Assembly (NCBI GenBank): GCA_012295275.1
Contig: CM022673.1
Span: forward strand, 25,999,261 to 26,063,260
Direction of reading: 5' to 3'
From: Chrysomallon squamiferum
Lineage: Eukaryota > Mollusca > Gastropoda > Neomphalida > Peltospiridae
Length of the DNA: 64,000 nt
A model generated the notes under the pieces. The model saw only the letters and a program-made list of their open reading frames with translations. It was not told the origin of the DNA and did no database searches. Shown here piece after piece: positions 52,001 through 64,000 of the stretch. The first letter of the stretch is position 1. Every line of letters begins with the position of its first letter. Both the position numbers and the translations under genes were made by a program.

Positions 52001-52006
<6 letters not shown>

Positions 52007-52154
52007 ATTATACTACATACAGACATACGTATATGTGCAGAATCTGTGTCCAGTCTAATGAGAAGTTCTTATGACAACATAATATTCATTCCTAAATACA
52101 TACGTTCGTACATACATACTTATATACATACATAGACTCTCATTCATTCATTCA

Positions 52155-52300
52155 TACCATAACCATACCATACCATAACATACCATACCATACCATACCA
52201 TACCATACCATACCATACCATACCATACCATACCATACCATACCATACCATAACATAACATAACATACTATACCATACTATATCATACCATACCAAAACA

Positions 52301-52352
<52 letters not shown>
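52155..52352. repeat. (CATAC)n and (TA)n array
   Basis: Pentanucleotide CATAC/ATACC for about 145 bases with degenerate edges, then about 48 bases of TA; a second small TA run lies at 52400-52420. Confidence 0.95.
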
Positions 52353-52357
<5 letters not shown>

Positions 52358-52420
52358 ATAACATAACAAAACATACCATACCATACAATGCAATAAATGT
52401 ATATATATATATATATATAT

Positions 52421-53083
52421 AAAGAATAAATTGTCCAGTAATAGTGTACACTGTAATAAAATAAAAATAAGAACAACTGTGAAATAATAATGCTCAGTGA
52501 ACTATACCTAAGACGGTATATGCACGCTGGATTTTACATTTCTCAAAACAAGTTTATCAAGGTAAACGTTATTTAATTTTTAAAACATCTTATGTTTGTA
52601 GACGTAGTATTACACTATAAGTCTCAGTTTAATGTTCATATTTTTAAAACAAAATAAAAACATAGACAAAAATTTGTCAATCAGAGAGGATAGCTAACTG
52701 TATAAAGTAATTATATGCTCTGGCAGAAATCTCTGGCAGTTTTCATTTTCGGAGAAAATTCTTGCGACTAACGGTAATACTGGAAAGCCTAAATGTGGCA
52801 TTAAGCGCTCGTTTTCTGGAGTTCATTTGATTGAGTTCGACGAAAACGAGACAAAAACTGTAGCGAGGCTCAATACAACAGTAACCTTAAACTAAATAAA
52901 GAAATGAAAAAAGTGAGTTTTTCAAAAAAAATAATCTGTTTAAATAAATAATAAAATAAATTAATGAATTAAATTAAATTAAATAAAAATAAATTAAATT
53001 AAATTAAATAATAAAAAAATAATGAAGGATAATTATATAAATTATGAAATAATGAACTAATTAAATAAAAATAGTATTAGTAC

Positions 53084-53140
<57 letters not shown>

Positions 53141-54090
53141 ACAATAACAATACAATAATAAACTAGAAATAAATGGATGAATTAATTAATAATTTAATAA
53201 ACTGACTAATTAAAAAAAAAAATATATATATATATAAATAAATTAATTAATTAATTAAAATAAACTGATTACAAATAATTAAATAAATTTAAAATAAATT
53301 AATTACAAATAATTAAATAAATTTAAAAAAATTAATTACAAAAACAAACCAATTTAAAATTAACTACAAATAAATAAAGAAATACAGACAGTTATTTTCG
53401 AATTATAGAACTCACAAACAAAAAAAAAAAAAAAATCGTTTTATTAAGGCAATAAAGAACTAAACAGCAGACAAACCACACAATGACAGTCTCTATAACG
53501 GTTGTTACATCTGGTTAAATCGATCGCAGAATACGTATTGAACCATTACAGTTGATGCCCCTCCTCGTTCTAACGTCACACGAAATTACCAGTGCAACAG
53601 AGTTTCATTTAACTATCTTATTCAAGATTTAAAATCGACATTTTTCGGGCGAAATGAAATCGTCAAACAGATATGGTTATTTAGAAAACATTTCATGAAC
53701 TGTTATTTGAGACTTAATTTTTTTTTTTTTTTTTTTATTAACTTGTAATTCTTGTCATATGTATGTCTATTTGTATCACTTGGATAAGCGGTCTTAGCAA
53801 AACGTCTTTTAGATCTTTTTATCTTCCACGTAAATAACTAGCTTCTGTTTATTATTAACAGTTCCATGGTGACCTTTTAACGTGCTAACAAAAGCATATG
53901 CACAAAGTTTATCTGATTTCAGGTTTTAACGTTTAGTTTGGAGGTTCAGTTTTGATCAGTTTTGATCGCTGACTACAGTGATATTTCTTTCGTTGGCGAC
54001 TCATTTGAGTACATTGATTTAATGTTTAAATCTGCTTTTCGATCCGAATGAAACCAATGTCAGGAGAGAAAAGAGTTTCTGTTGTGAACT

Positions 54091-54134
<44 letters not shown>

Positions 54135-55474
54135 CATTAAATAAAGGTCCGATAAATTTAGTCATTCAAGTTTCTTAAATCTTTAGTAAACCTAAGAACC
54201 ACGAATTTCTACTGTAAAATTGTTTTTGCATGTCGTTAAATTTATAGTCTTATCACTTTCTGAAGTCTTTAGTAGAACTAAGAAGCAAACCAATCCCCAG
54301 TGAGGTCATAACTCAAGAAATGTATCAGCAAATTAAAGCAGACGATAAGAAATATCGAAGAGATATTATTCCATCGACAGATTAAAAAAAAAAAAAAAAA
54401 AAAAAATCTTCCCGAGAATCTATTACTTATATGAAAATACTTTTCTTCTTCTTCTTTTTAAATAATTAATTTCGATAAGTAAAAGAAAAGGCAATGCGAC
54501 TGTATATATCAAAAAAAATAAAAAGGTCTACTGAGTAACTTCTTAAAAACGTGGATATCTGCGGAGAGAATTGAGAGAAACAATCGTAAATTACTTAACC
54601 TGGGAGCTGCTTTTTCACGAAAGTGAGGACAGCTATATATATTATCGTGATGTTTATTATTACACTGATGTAGTCACCTGATTTGCAGTGACACATTTAA
54701 TTTCGCAAACCTTGGTAATGGTGTAGACTATTTATCTTTTCACAAAACTCCATCCGTGTCAAGTAATGACTATAATATCATAATATATTTATTTATTTAT
54801 TTTATTATAATATACAGAGTTCTTACTTGTATCACTCTAAATAGGATTTCGGTGTAAATCGGTCAGCTCCGGTTAATTATTTATGAATAAACTCGGATGC
54901 AAATTCAATAGCAAAAAATAGCTGATGTAATAAATACAGCTTCTGTGCTTTGAAACATGATGTCACATTATCAAAACATTTAAAAGGCTTTTGGAACAGC
55001 AACGTAGTTGCCATTTAATTTGTATCCTAAAGTATTTTCAAATAATAGACTTCTTTTAAGCTTTAATAAATAATGATTTACGTCAATTGTGCCACTATAT
55101 CAGTTTAATTTTTAATGTACTGGCTTCGTAACTAAGTAGGTTCATTTCAGCGGTTCTTGTTAAAATAGTATTAGCATAAATATGCTCCAAACGATTGCGT
55201 TCTCACGCTTAACTTGAAAGGTGGAGCAATTATAAAACACAGTTAACAATACCGGAAAGTTGCATTACCAGTCAATTAAAAGAACACTTAAAAAAGAAAC
55301 TAAAAAAAAAAAACGTTACATTTTGTTATTATATTCGTTTTCTTTAAAGTAGCATATAGCATAAAATAATGAATAATCTACATTTTGTGCAGTCTGCCAC
55401 ATTCTGTTCAGACCTATTTAAAATGAAGGCAGGAAGAATTGTTGAATGAAAAATGTACTCAAGAAACGTTTAAC
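52421..55474. other. gene-free interval
   Basis: AAT array (53086-53140), TTAAT/AAATTA low complexity to 53390, A/T tracts (53720-53737, 54092-54126, 54384-54406). Less AT-rich patches at 52740-52870 and 53500-53700 show nothing recognisable. Confidence 0.55.
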
Positions 55475-55507
55475 CATTATGAGATAGTCGTTGCGATATC
55501 TAGTGCA

Positions 55508-55568
<61 letters not shown>

Positions 55569-55637
55569 TTATGTGTATCATTATGAGATAGTCGTTGCGA
55601 TATGTGTGCAGATATATATATATATATATACATTTAT
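55475..55637. repeat. duplicated 30-bp unit with AT array
   Basis: TTATGAGATAGTCGTTGCGA plus TAT, an AT run and ACATTTATGT occur twice in tandem; the first AT run is about 56 bases, the second about 18. Confidence 0.9.
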
Positions 55638-55879
55638 GTATATCTGTGTGCGTGTGTGTATGCGTGTGTGTGTGTGTGTTATTTATATTAATAGTTGTTA
55701 TCAGTCAGCCATATAATTATATATATATATGTATGTATGTATGTATATGGTCTATTTGGAAGTTTTTGTCTTCATGGATTCTGAAAAAAGCCTCACGAGG
55801 TCAGTTTAGTTTATAACAGTTTCTTTTAGGAGACGGAATTCATTCTTCGGTTGATATATAATATTTAGTGTCCCTGTAA

Positions 55880-56420
55880 ACGTGTTACTTCACGAGTGAT
55901 AGCCTCGCCTCTGAACGGCTAGGGCCACGTGCGAGTCGTCAACGGCAACAGCTCGTGAATAAAATACCGAACTGACGAATATTCATCGTATTTCGGAACC
56001 GCTAATGAAGGTTTACGAAAACGCGGTTCGTTTCTTACGTTCTTGTCAACGTCAGCTGCAACAGCAACATTCAGCATACACGGTTACATAAAAAAAAAAA
56101 GAACAAATGTTTAAAATCGCATTAAGACATGTTTAGCCAGACGTAAATGAAAAATGGCGGCAGAGAGAACGTCGTCCTAATAGAATGTAAATAAAATAAT
56201 GTGGCGTGATCTGAATCATTGTTACAGTTTCAACAAACACACCTCCGAACATACACACACACGCGCTCGTGTCCAGTATTTAATGAGAATGAAGGATGGC
56301 GTTAATGAACGCGTGTGTCGCTTCGTTTTTCATTTAGGTTACAATGACCGCGAATAATGAAATTGTCAAACGATAAAGATTTGTTTTGTCGGCGTATATC
56401 AACACAGTATTAAAAAGCAA
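55880..56420. promoter_or_regulatory. CpG-richer island with E-box and YY1-like motif
   Basis: Contains CACGTG near 55926 and AAAATGGCGGC (56151-56161), the YY1 consensus. The ATG in that motif opens only eight codons. Gene connection unknown. Confidence 0.25.
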
Positions 56421-56589
56421 CGTTAAAGTAAAATTATTATTTTTATTGAATCACTGGGATGGCTCATTTAATGTTCTTGCAAAATCAGCCGAAAAGAGAC
56501 AATGGTGTTAATTCAGTAAGAAAAAGGTAATGTGAAATAAGCATCGTCTTGACTGTGTTAAACAGTAATCTTGCTATGCGATGAATGTA

Positions 56590-57047
56590 GGACAAATGCT
56601 CACCGGACAATTGCTCACCAATAAAGTGAGAAATAGGACAGTTGCTCACCTTTACGATTTTATTAATAAAAAATGTTATTTATTATTTTTGTTAATAAAA
56701 AAAAAAAAAAAAAAAATTAATTTTTTTATTTATTATTTTATTTATAAAACATTTTATTTATTTTTATTAATGACATTTTTTTTTTTTTTTTTTTTATATT
56801 AATAAAAAAAATAATAATTTAATTATTTTATTAATAAGTATTAATGCATTTATAATTTTAGGATAACCGCTCAAACATTATTATTGGTTTAGCTAGATAA
56901 AACTTTTAGAATTGTATTACTTTTTAGCCTTTAACCACTACTCTGGAAGACTATCACTTTGACCAGAACTTAAAATACAATTTTATTTATTATAATAAAT
57001 AAATAAATAAATAAATAAAAATTAGCAACTGTGGTGAGCGATTGTGC
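56590..57047. mobile_element. possible non-autonomous element with GCTCACC termini
   Basis: Left side has GGACAAATGCTCACC and GGACAATTGCTCACC back to back (56590-56619) and GGACAGTTGCTCACC (56636-56650); right side has the inverted form GGTGAGCGATTGTGC (57033-57047). The interior is AT-rich. No target duplication identified. Confidence 0.4.
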
Positions 57048-57377
57048 ATACACCCTATATATCTGATGGTACGATACAAAAGGCGGAACTTAAAAAAAAA
57101 CGAAAACAATTACTGCCATTTTAATATGTAGGTTACGGTGGTGGGGAGAAATTTTTGCAAAAGACTTTACGAAATAACCCAGCACAGTCTAGTGTCAAAA
57201 CATTATCAGAAATTGTGTTGCCTGTCTTCGATTTTCTAAAAAATAAAAAATAAAATTAACAAAATATAAAAAATATAAATTTAAAAAATCTGTGCTTTTG
57301 CACGGATGCAGATAAACATTGATCTCCTAAACTGAAGTTAACTTCTAAATAAAGGTTCACACGCACACGTACACGCA

Positions 57378-57432
<55 letters not shown>

Positions 57433-57904
57433 GATGAAGACAAAGTAGGTCTGTATTAGAACGCGCGGTCAGTATATCTAAAGAATTCGTCAAAACGTTT
57501 TCAGTATCAGTTAAACAGGAATATTAAAAATTAAAACAAAGTTATTTACATTTAATAATAAAAACTCTTTTTTGCTGAAACAAGCTAATGGTAAAGACTA
57601 CAAAGGCACTATAGTTTCTTTAATATCATTGTAGGTTTATTTAAGTGAAGATGATAGAAATCGTTTAACAAACTCAGTAAATATCTTTTGTTTCAGTCAT
57701 TTACAGATATTTTAATAATTTTTATAAAAGGAGTATTTTAACATATAATAAAAAGATGATCTGTAATTAAATAACAGCATGTATACATGTTTAATAATTA
57801 TTTATATTAAGAAAATTTATAATGCAATGGCAATAATCTTGCATCGATGTTTTAAACAGAACGGTTATCACATATTGTAAAAAATATTTGAAGAAAAGAA
57901 ATAC

Positions 57905-57939
<35 letters not shown>

Positions 57940-60900
57940 TTTCGTTTTTGGTTTCTTTTACATCGCGTCCGCTACTTTTTTCTTTTTTTTTTTCTCTTTT
58001 TTTTCTTCTTTTTCCTCGCTGTAAAAACGAGGTAAATAAGGAAACCAAATTAGTTCTCCCTCTTCGTTTACCAGGAGTTAGAATTTGGAAAAGTCAAGAC
58101 GGACTGAAATATTAAATTTCTGCGTTAGCTTTCTTGAAAAACTCTGGAAGAGTATTAAAATAATTATATTTTATTACTTTTTTCAGATTATTTTGTCAAC
58201 GAGAACAAACAGAAAAAACAAACAAAAGGAAATTAAAGATAGAAACAAAAAACAAAAGAAGCAATATAAAAAAATTCAAACAAAAAAGTTGTAAGAAAAA
58301 AAATTAAGGAGAAGTAATTAGAAATGAATAAGATACAGGAAGAAACAAAATTTAAATGTAAAAATTAAATGAATTAAAAACATTTCTAAAATTATTCGTT
58401 CTCCTGTTTTCACTACAAAGTTGTTTTTTTTTTATTAAATATTATACACTTAAATGGTTTTTTTTTTTAAATAATTTTGCTTTCGTTCTCTACATGGGTA
58501 AAAATTAAATGTTTTCTTTTTAAAAAGATTTTGTTACTTGCTCTTTGAATTACTTTTTACTAATCACGATTATTTTGTTATATAAATGAAATAAGATCTC
58601 AATATACATTAAGCTTATACTGTGACTGTTTCTTTATACTTGTAAAGTTAGAAGTAGGTTAACTGATATTGATGTTGCTGCAACAATCTTACTACAAATG
58701 AGTTTCGTGCAATAATGGTGTATAAAAACATACACACACACACACATATAAACACACACAGACATATACACGCACATACTTAGTTATTTTGATTATAGTA
58801 TAAAACGTTAAAAATCACAATTATTTAATGTACTTATGTTTCCATAGCAATAGATGAAATTTAAAAAAAAAAAAATGTCACGTTGAAGGAGACCAGCTTC
58901 CTTACTTAGGATTAAATTAGAATATGTTTCTATTCATTCAGACAAAGGAAACAATTTAATATCAGTTCTGTCATAGTAATTTTGAGTACTGGTTTCTGTC
59001 ACATTTCTAAATAATGCGTTCATAAATAAAGCTTTGTTAAGAAAGTCGGTCATATCTGAAATAATTTCTTAATTTACAGACTTCATTATTACTTTACTTA
59101 TTTATTTATTTTAATCAATGAAAAAAAACAGATAAAATTAATGACATAATTGTAATTGTAAAGGCTCAGAACAGTAGACTGGTTTTAAAATGGAACATGT
59201 TTATCCGTTGATGAAAAAATTATACGTACGACCAATTGGAAAACCGGTCTATTATCAGCTGCAGTCTGTCGAACAAGCACCGGTTAGGCAGGATACTTTT
59301 TAAAAGAAATTATATATGTATTGCTGATCATATAAACAGAACTAAACTACCTGCTTGCTCAGTTTAACAGCTGCTTCATAAATGCGCAACTTGTCTCTAA
59401 TGGGCTCATGCATGTAGCGTATTTTGTGTGTGTGGATGTTTTTTTCAGTAAATCAAAATGGTTAATTTTCAGAGAAGACAACAATCGTTCTAAATCAGCC
59501 ATGGTTTTGTCTACACAACTTGGCTAAACTTGTTTCCAGTATGTTGTGTAATAGTATTATTTTGTATTTCACACAACGTTTACATCAAATGACAATTTGA
59601 GGTAAATATTAGCCACATGTTTCTCTAAATTTCCACAAAATAAGAATGATGTTTACAATGATGGATGAATGGTTTGTGTTAACTATTATGGTTTATTGTT
59701 ATCATCTCAATGATCTAAATATTCATTAAAGTTTATAATACAGAAAAACATGCATATAATGTAAAGAAACACTGGAAAATGGAAGAAAATAAAACATCTG
59801 AGAAAAATGTGAGATTTTATATCTAAAAAGTTTTTTTAATTAAAAATATTATTAATTACTTTTTAAAATTATATACAACTGTTAATGAGAAGAATGAGTA
59901 CACATTTATTAATTATATGTGTACGCAGTTACATACATATCATGTGGGTATATATATTATCTAATGTCAAAGGATGTATGTATGTATGTTAGTATCTCTG
60001 TGTGTGTTTGTATGAATATATGAAAGAATGTCAGTAGCTAAGCAGGAATGTATATATGAATATATACAATGTATGTTGACCACAGTGTCCTTTGATCCAG
60101 TCAGTTTTTAAGATAATATGCAATATCTCCACACAAAAAAATTCTTAGAAATGCTTGCTTGGAAACATTTCAGATGTTTGCACCTTTTAATGAATTAATT
60201 CTTAAAACATTTGGAAACTTGACTTTATATGGGTTCTCACAGGAGTATTCACAAAATCTCTCAAACTTTCTCTCTCTATCTAGATTCATCTATCTAGGGA
60301 GCTGTTTTCAATATTATCGACTTTCTTTCTTTATTTATAACTAATAAAGATGGAGCATTAATGACTTACAACATCTGCTGCAAATGTACAATTGAGATTT
60401 GTACATTTTCACATTAAAAACAATGAGAACTGAAAAACATCAACAACAAAATCTCCATTAACATTGTAATAGATTTTAATATTTGTGAAATTTGTTCTGG
60501 CTAAAACATAAAATGGCATTTGCATTTTTTTTTTAAATGATTAAAAAATTAACAGTAGATAAAGGATGTATTCATGTGGATCTCAGAAATTAAAAAAATA
60601 TTTTCTTTGACTGTCTTACATACTGTGTTCATTTTCAGCACATATAATAATACACAGGATCATCATAAAGTCCTTGTGCAATTTCAAACATTTTTATAAT
60701 GTCTGATCTTTGCATGATGTAACTGAAAATCAGCTACAAAATGTATTTCAGAATTTTATCACAATTTGTATTTGTGACAGTGGTCATGTTGAAAATTAAG
60801 AATCTCAACAATAATATATATTTAAAAATCTAAAAAATGTATTCTCTTATTCTTTTTAATGATCAGTTCTATGATGCACAGATTAGAAATTATAAAAAAG

Positions 60901-61018
60901 TTAAAATTGCTTAAGATGTTTACTGACTGTACATTATTATAAAGCACAAATTCATATCAGACTGAGCATTCAGTAATTTTGCAATCACTAACTTGGGCTA
61001 AACTGTATTATTATAATA

Positions 61019-61064
<46 letters not shown>

Positions 61065-61183
61065 TAAGATAATGCTAATTCATACTATTTAAATCTTCAT
61101 AGTTACAAGAAATTTTTTTAAAAACTAAATAATTCCACAAAGATTCTTAACAAAACATCAGTCATCAACAACAAAATAATAGG

Positions 61184-61188
<5 letters not shown>
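57048..61188. other. gene-free interval between 56.6-kb element and CCDC59
   Basis: AAT array (57383-57430), T-tract (57908-57938), CA run near 58733-58748, AT run (61020-61060). Short unrecognised ORFs only. Dispersed repeat copy at 59710-59825. Confidence 0.6.
59710..59825. repeat. dispersed repeat, copy 2
   Basis: Same orientation as the copy at 45.3 kb. No terminal repeats or target duplication identified. Confidence 0.75.

Positions 61189-61220
<32 letters not shown>
61189..61220 (-). repeat. A31 tract immediately downstream of CCDC59
   Basis: Poly-T on the plus strand; on the gene's strand it is poly-A starting about 14 bases after the AATAAA that overlaps the stop codon. Confidence 0.9.
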
Positions 61221-61225
<5 letters not shown>

Positions 61226-61233
61226 AAAATCTT

Positions 61234-61407
61234 TTATTCAGATTTGTTCATTTGCTTCTGAATTTTTTCTAACAAATATTCAATCTGGTTTTTCATCACT
61301 GGCTGTCCCCTATGAGTCCGTTTACACAATTTCAAGTTTCTAGACTTTTTCAAGTTATTGTATTTTTCAAGTGCTTGATTAATTTCTTGCTTCTTGGAAA
61401 TGATTTC
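61234..61407 (-). CDS. CCDC59: CCDC59 terminal exon
   Basis: Acceptor TGTTTTCAG above 61407; 57 codons from EIISKKQEIN to KQMNKSE, TAA at 61236-61234. The AATAAA hexamer (61238-61233) overlaps the stop codon, and about 14 bases on the minus strand becomes a run of about 31 A. The 3' UTR may therefore be almost absent. Confidence 0.9.
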   Translation of the reverse strand, partial: EIISKKQEINQALEKYNNLKKSRNLKLCKRTHRGQPVMKNQIEYLLEKIQKQMNKSE

Positions 61408-61742
61408 CTGAAAACACAAACAGTAACATTAAAGGAAATTCCCTGGGTTTTTTTTACTGTAATTTGGAGAAAAGAGAAAATTAAAACATCCTTAAAGCAG
61501 TAGGTGATAAGTGAATCTCATGGCTAATAGCTGACTTATGCATTGTGCTTTACTGATTCTATTAAGATTCATCACATATAAGGTAAATATTTGAAACCTT
61601 TTTTATCTTATATTTTCAGGTTATAACAAACACAACAGACCAAAAAATGAAAGATATACAGGATTCTTCATTATTAATATGCAATCAAAAATATCAAAAT
61701 GGAAGACTGCTAAAATAAAATGGGAACTGAAATAACTGAGAA

Positions 61743-61773
<31 letters not shown>

Positions 61774-61774
61774 A

Positions 61775-61831
<57 letters not shown>

Positions 61832-63812
61832 AAATAAAATAATAATAATAATACAATAACCAAGAGTAATTGTTTAACTAATCAGTTATTAGTAACAAAA
61901 ATCAACAGCATAAAATTTTGTATATAATGAAAAATTACTATTGGGTGATAATTCAAATTAACCATTATTTTTAATTCAGTTTTTTTTCTTTTTTCTACAT
62001 TATGTAATATTAATGCGATGCCATTTATGAATTTTTTTTAAATAATCTAAACAAAGTACATATTTTATTTACTGTACAGGTTAAGTTACTGCAGCTTATG
62101 ACTTTTAGCATATCAGTGAAACAATCAAACAAAAACTGTATTAAAACTACTGTATATACTTGTGTATAAGTCGAATTTTTGGGAGACTATATTAAGGTAA
62201 TATTTTGGGGGTCGACTTATACATAGGTAATGCTTTTGTAGCTGTTGCTGAAGAGTCGCCATTTTGACTATTTTTTGCTATGGGATGCATCTAAAATAAT
62301 CGCGGTCTTTCAGCTTTTCAAAAATATAATTTTATCGTATAACAAATTTGGAAAAATTAAATAACAAAACCAAATATTAATGTAAAACATGATATTCTTC
62401 CGTTTAATGACATAAAAATACATTTTAAAGCAAGAAAACCGTCAGTACAGCGTTATGCCTTACGGCATCTTGCAATGATCTAGGAATGCAGACTTCTCTG
62501 CCAAACTGCACTAAATATCGGTCCTAATTTCATAAACAAAACTCACTTGTGTAATTGTAAAGAATTTGGTGAAATAATATAATATTGCAATCGTCATTAA
62601 TATCCACTACAAACTAAATTTCTATAAATGTTCTGCAACAAAAATCAACTTCTCGCCATATTTGTTATTCTAGTCGGTTGCCAAGTGCGCGAAGCCTCGG
62701 CCACTTAGCGCGCTAGGAATAGGATCGGGGGCGTGTCTTGTAGCAGAGTTTCGATAGGAAAAAATATTGCTGAGGTTCCGAAATTATCTTACTTTGAATT
62801 GCACGTGCAAGTTATTTTACAGTAGGCGTACAATGTAGGCCTTCATGGCACTGTCACACTGGTCTAAAAATAGTGATGGTGCCTGGAATCTACAGTCAAC
62901 TTATACACAAGTAATACCTAAAATGACGCAATTTTTGGTCTTAAAATACACATCGACTTATACATAAGGTCGCCTTGTACACAAGTATATACGGTATTTC
63001 TGTCATTCACACTGCAGTTGATATCAATGACTAAATTACTAAACGTTTTAATCTAATTCTAGTTTCATTCAGCACTAATATATAAACAATTACACTTATC
63101 CTTGGATGAAACATTCACCAGTTTAGGAAGGAATGATATATCATATTCTGATCAAGTATATATCTTCTTTTAATAATTTTATCTTGTGAGATATATTCCC
63201 ACACTCATCTCTAAAATCCTTGCTTAACCCAACATGTATCTATAATCATCTGAGAGACAGAAATAAACTTTATATTTGCCATATACTAACTAAACTTTAA
63301 AGTTTTCACCTATTATTATTAGAAGTAAACAGTAACTGTTATACCTTTTTCTTCTTCAGTTCCTCTGTTTTCTGTTTTTCAGATAAACTTTGAGCATGGG
63401 TAAATGTGTGTAGCTTGGGAGCCTTTCCTTTGAACTGTGATCTGAAGTATTTAAATAAACAAAACAAAATCAGTCACGATATTGATTACAACAATTATTA
63501 CTTAATTCTCAGTGTTTTATCAAATTCTCAGATTTATGCTTCTTTTTTTTTCTATTAAAGTTTTTCTCTGGAAAATGTATATACTTCTGATCTGATTACT
63601 TAATGATACCATAACACAACAACTGATGAATAAAGATAAAATAAAGGACATTATTTGCGATATGAATTTATAAACAACATACCTTTGATTTATATTAATT
63701 TCACGTCTCGGTTTGGATGCTTGGATGTGATGAGTAGTTCTTTCCTCTTTTTTCTTCAGTTTTAAATATTCATACTGTATTTTCTTCTTCCTTTTGTCAG
63801 CAAAACCTTGAC
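61234..63812 (-). CDS. CCDC59: CCDC59 / TAP26 homologue, last three exons (5' end outside window)
   Basis: Three minus-strand exons (63812-63683, 63441-63345, 61407-61234) join in phase to give 132 residues. The first begins QGFADKRKKKIQYEYLKLKK, corresponding to the conserved GQGFA...RK.KIQ block of CCDC59; the middle is basic and charged (SEKQKTEELKKKK); the C-terminus has THRGQPVMKNQIEYLLEKIQ, matching the family's KGQP..N.QMEYLLQKIQ ending. CCDC59 (thyroid transcription factor 1-associated protein 26) is a small, Lys-rich nuclear coiled-coil protein related to yeast rRNA-processing Fyv7. The N-terminal exon or exons lie past 64000. The middle part is shorter than in the roughly 240-residue human protein. 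The 1.9-kb last intron holds a TIR element. Splice sites and conserved ends are seen; nuclear role is from family knowledge. Confidence 0.9.
61740..61858. repeat. (AAAT)n(AAT)n array in CCDC59 last intron
   Basis: AAAT tetranucleotides followed by AAT trinucleotides and an A-tract. Confidence 0.93.
62150..62994. mobile_element. TA-flanked TIR transposon, about 845 bp, in CCDC59 intron
   Basis: Left end CTGTATATACTTGTGTATAA and right end, inverted, CCGTATATACTTGTGTACAA, each flanked by TA. Further inverted GTCGACTTATACAT motifs lie inside. No transposase frame recognised. TA target fits the Tc1/mariner superfamily. Confidence 0.75.
63345..63441 (-). CDS. CCDC59: CCDC59 central charged exon
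   Basis: Acceptor ATACTTCAG above 63441 and donor GTATAACAG below 63345. One base then 32 codons (SQFKGKAPKLHTF ... EELKKKK), ending in phase 0, which matches the next exon starting at Glu. Confidence 0.85.
63683..63812 (-). CDS. CCDC59: CCDC59 exon with GQGFA motif
   Basis: Acceptor TTTCTTTCAG above 63812 and donor GTATGTTG below 63683. Two bases, 42 codons, two bases. The incoming codon ends in GT and the outgoing AG joins A to give Arg. It contains the QGFA...KKKIQ conserved block. Confidence 0.85.
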
Positions 63813-64000
63813 CTGAAAGAAACAGAAAATGATTAAACAGGATGTGGAAAATGCTGCCACACCGAGTTATAATAATGATATTTTGACTTAATCATTAGTT
63901 AAAGACCTAAAAGGAAAATATTAAAAAATTAGCATAATTACATTCTATACCAACAATTTAAAAAGGTATCTAAAAAGAATTAGACACTTCCTGCAGATTT

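Overview
The window is non-coding-rich animal DNA. I infer a cephalopod mollusc, probably an octopus. The reasons are the very AT-rich sequence crowded with microsatellites (ATT, ATGT, GA, CA) and long A/T homopolymers, tRNA-derived SINE sequence, relics of TA-target and 8-bp-target DNA transposons, and short exons with GT/AG splice sites. No species marker was tested. Nothing bacterial, organellar or viral was seen.

Two genes can be supported, both on the minus strand and both split into exons too short for a plain ORF search. (1) Positions 29257-26919 carry three coding exons that join in phase into a 112-residue secreted precursor: signal peptide, propeptide, a Lys-Arg site, a 32-residue peptide with a Cys-x8-Cys ring ending in Pro-Gly-Lys-Arg (so Pro-amide), and a short tail. 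This matches the layout of a calcitonin-type hormone precursor. A CCAAT/TATA-like promoter and a candidate non-coding first exon ending in a good donor lie at 42827-42639. The resulting pattern (non-coding exon, signal exon, propeptide exon, hormone exon) is that of vertebrate calcitonin genes. (2) Positions 63812-61234 carry the last three exons of a CCDC59 (TAP26) homologue; its 5' end lies beyond the window.

The region around the hormone gene is built from a tandem duplication. Copy 2 (about 23.7-42.0 kb) holds the intact coding exons. Copy 1 (about 16.6-23.1 kb) is a collapsed version that has lost the signal exon, the hormone exon and most of the propeptide exon. Non-autonomous transposons then landed in one copy or the other: a pogo-like MITE at 24.1 kb, a hAT MITE at 28.4 kb and a Tigger fragment at 22.4-22.7 kb.

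Layout: 0-11.8 kb, AT-rich with a strong T bias on the plus strand and two weak candidate terminal exons; 11.8-16.5 kb, microsatellites with two GC-richer islands; 16.6-23.1 kb, relic duplicate; 23.7-29.3 kb, hormone gene; 29.4-34.8 kb, mariner relic, 13-bp minisatellite, about 68-bp satellite and a 150-bp TC tract; 35-42 kb, gene-free and the right part of copy 2; 42.6-42.9 kb, candidate promoter; 43.2-44.7 kb, minisatellites; 45-61 kb, gene-free with CpG-richer islands at 49.4 and 56.0 kb; 61.2-64 kb, CCDC59.
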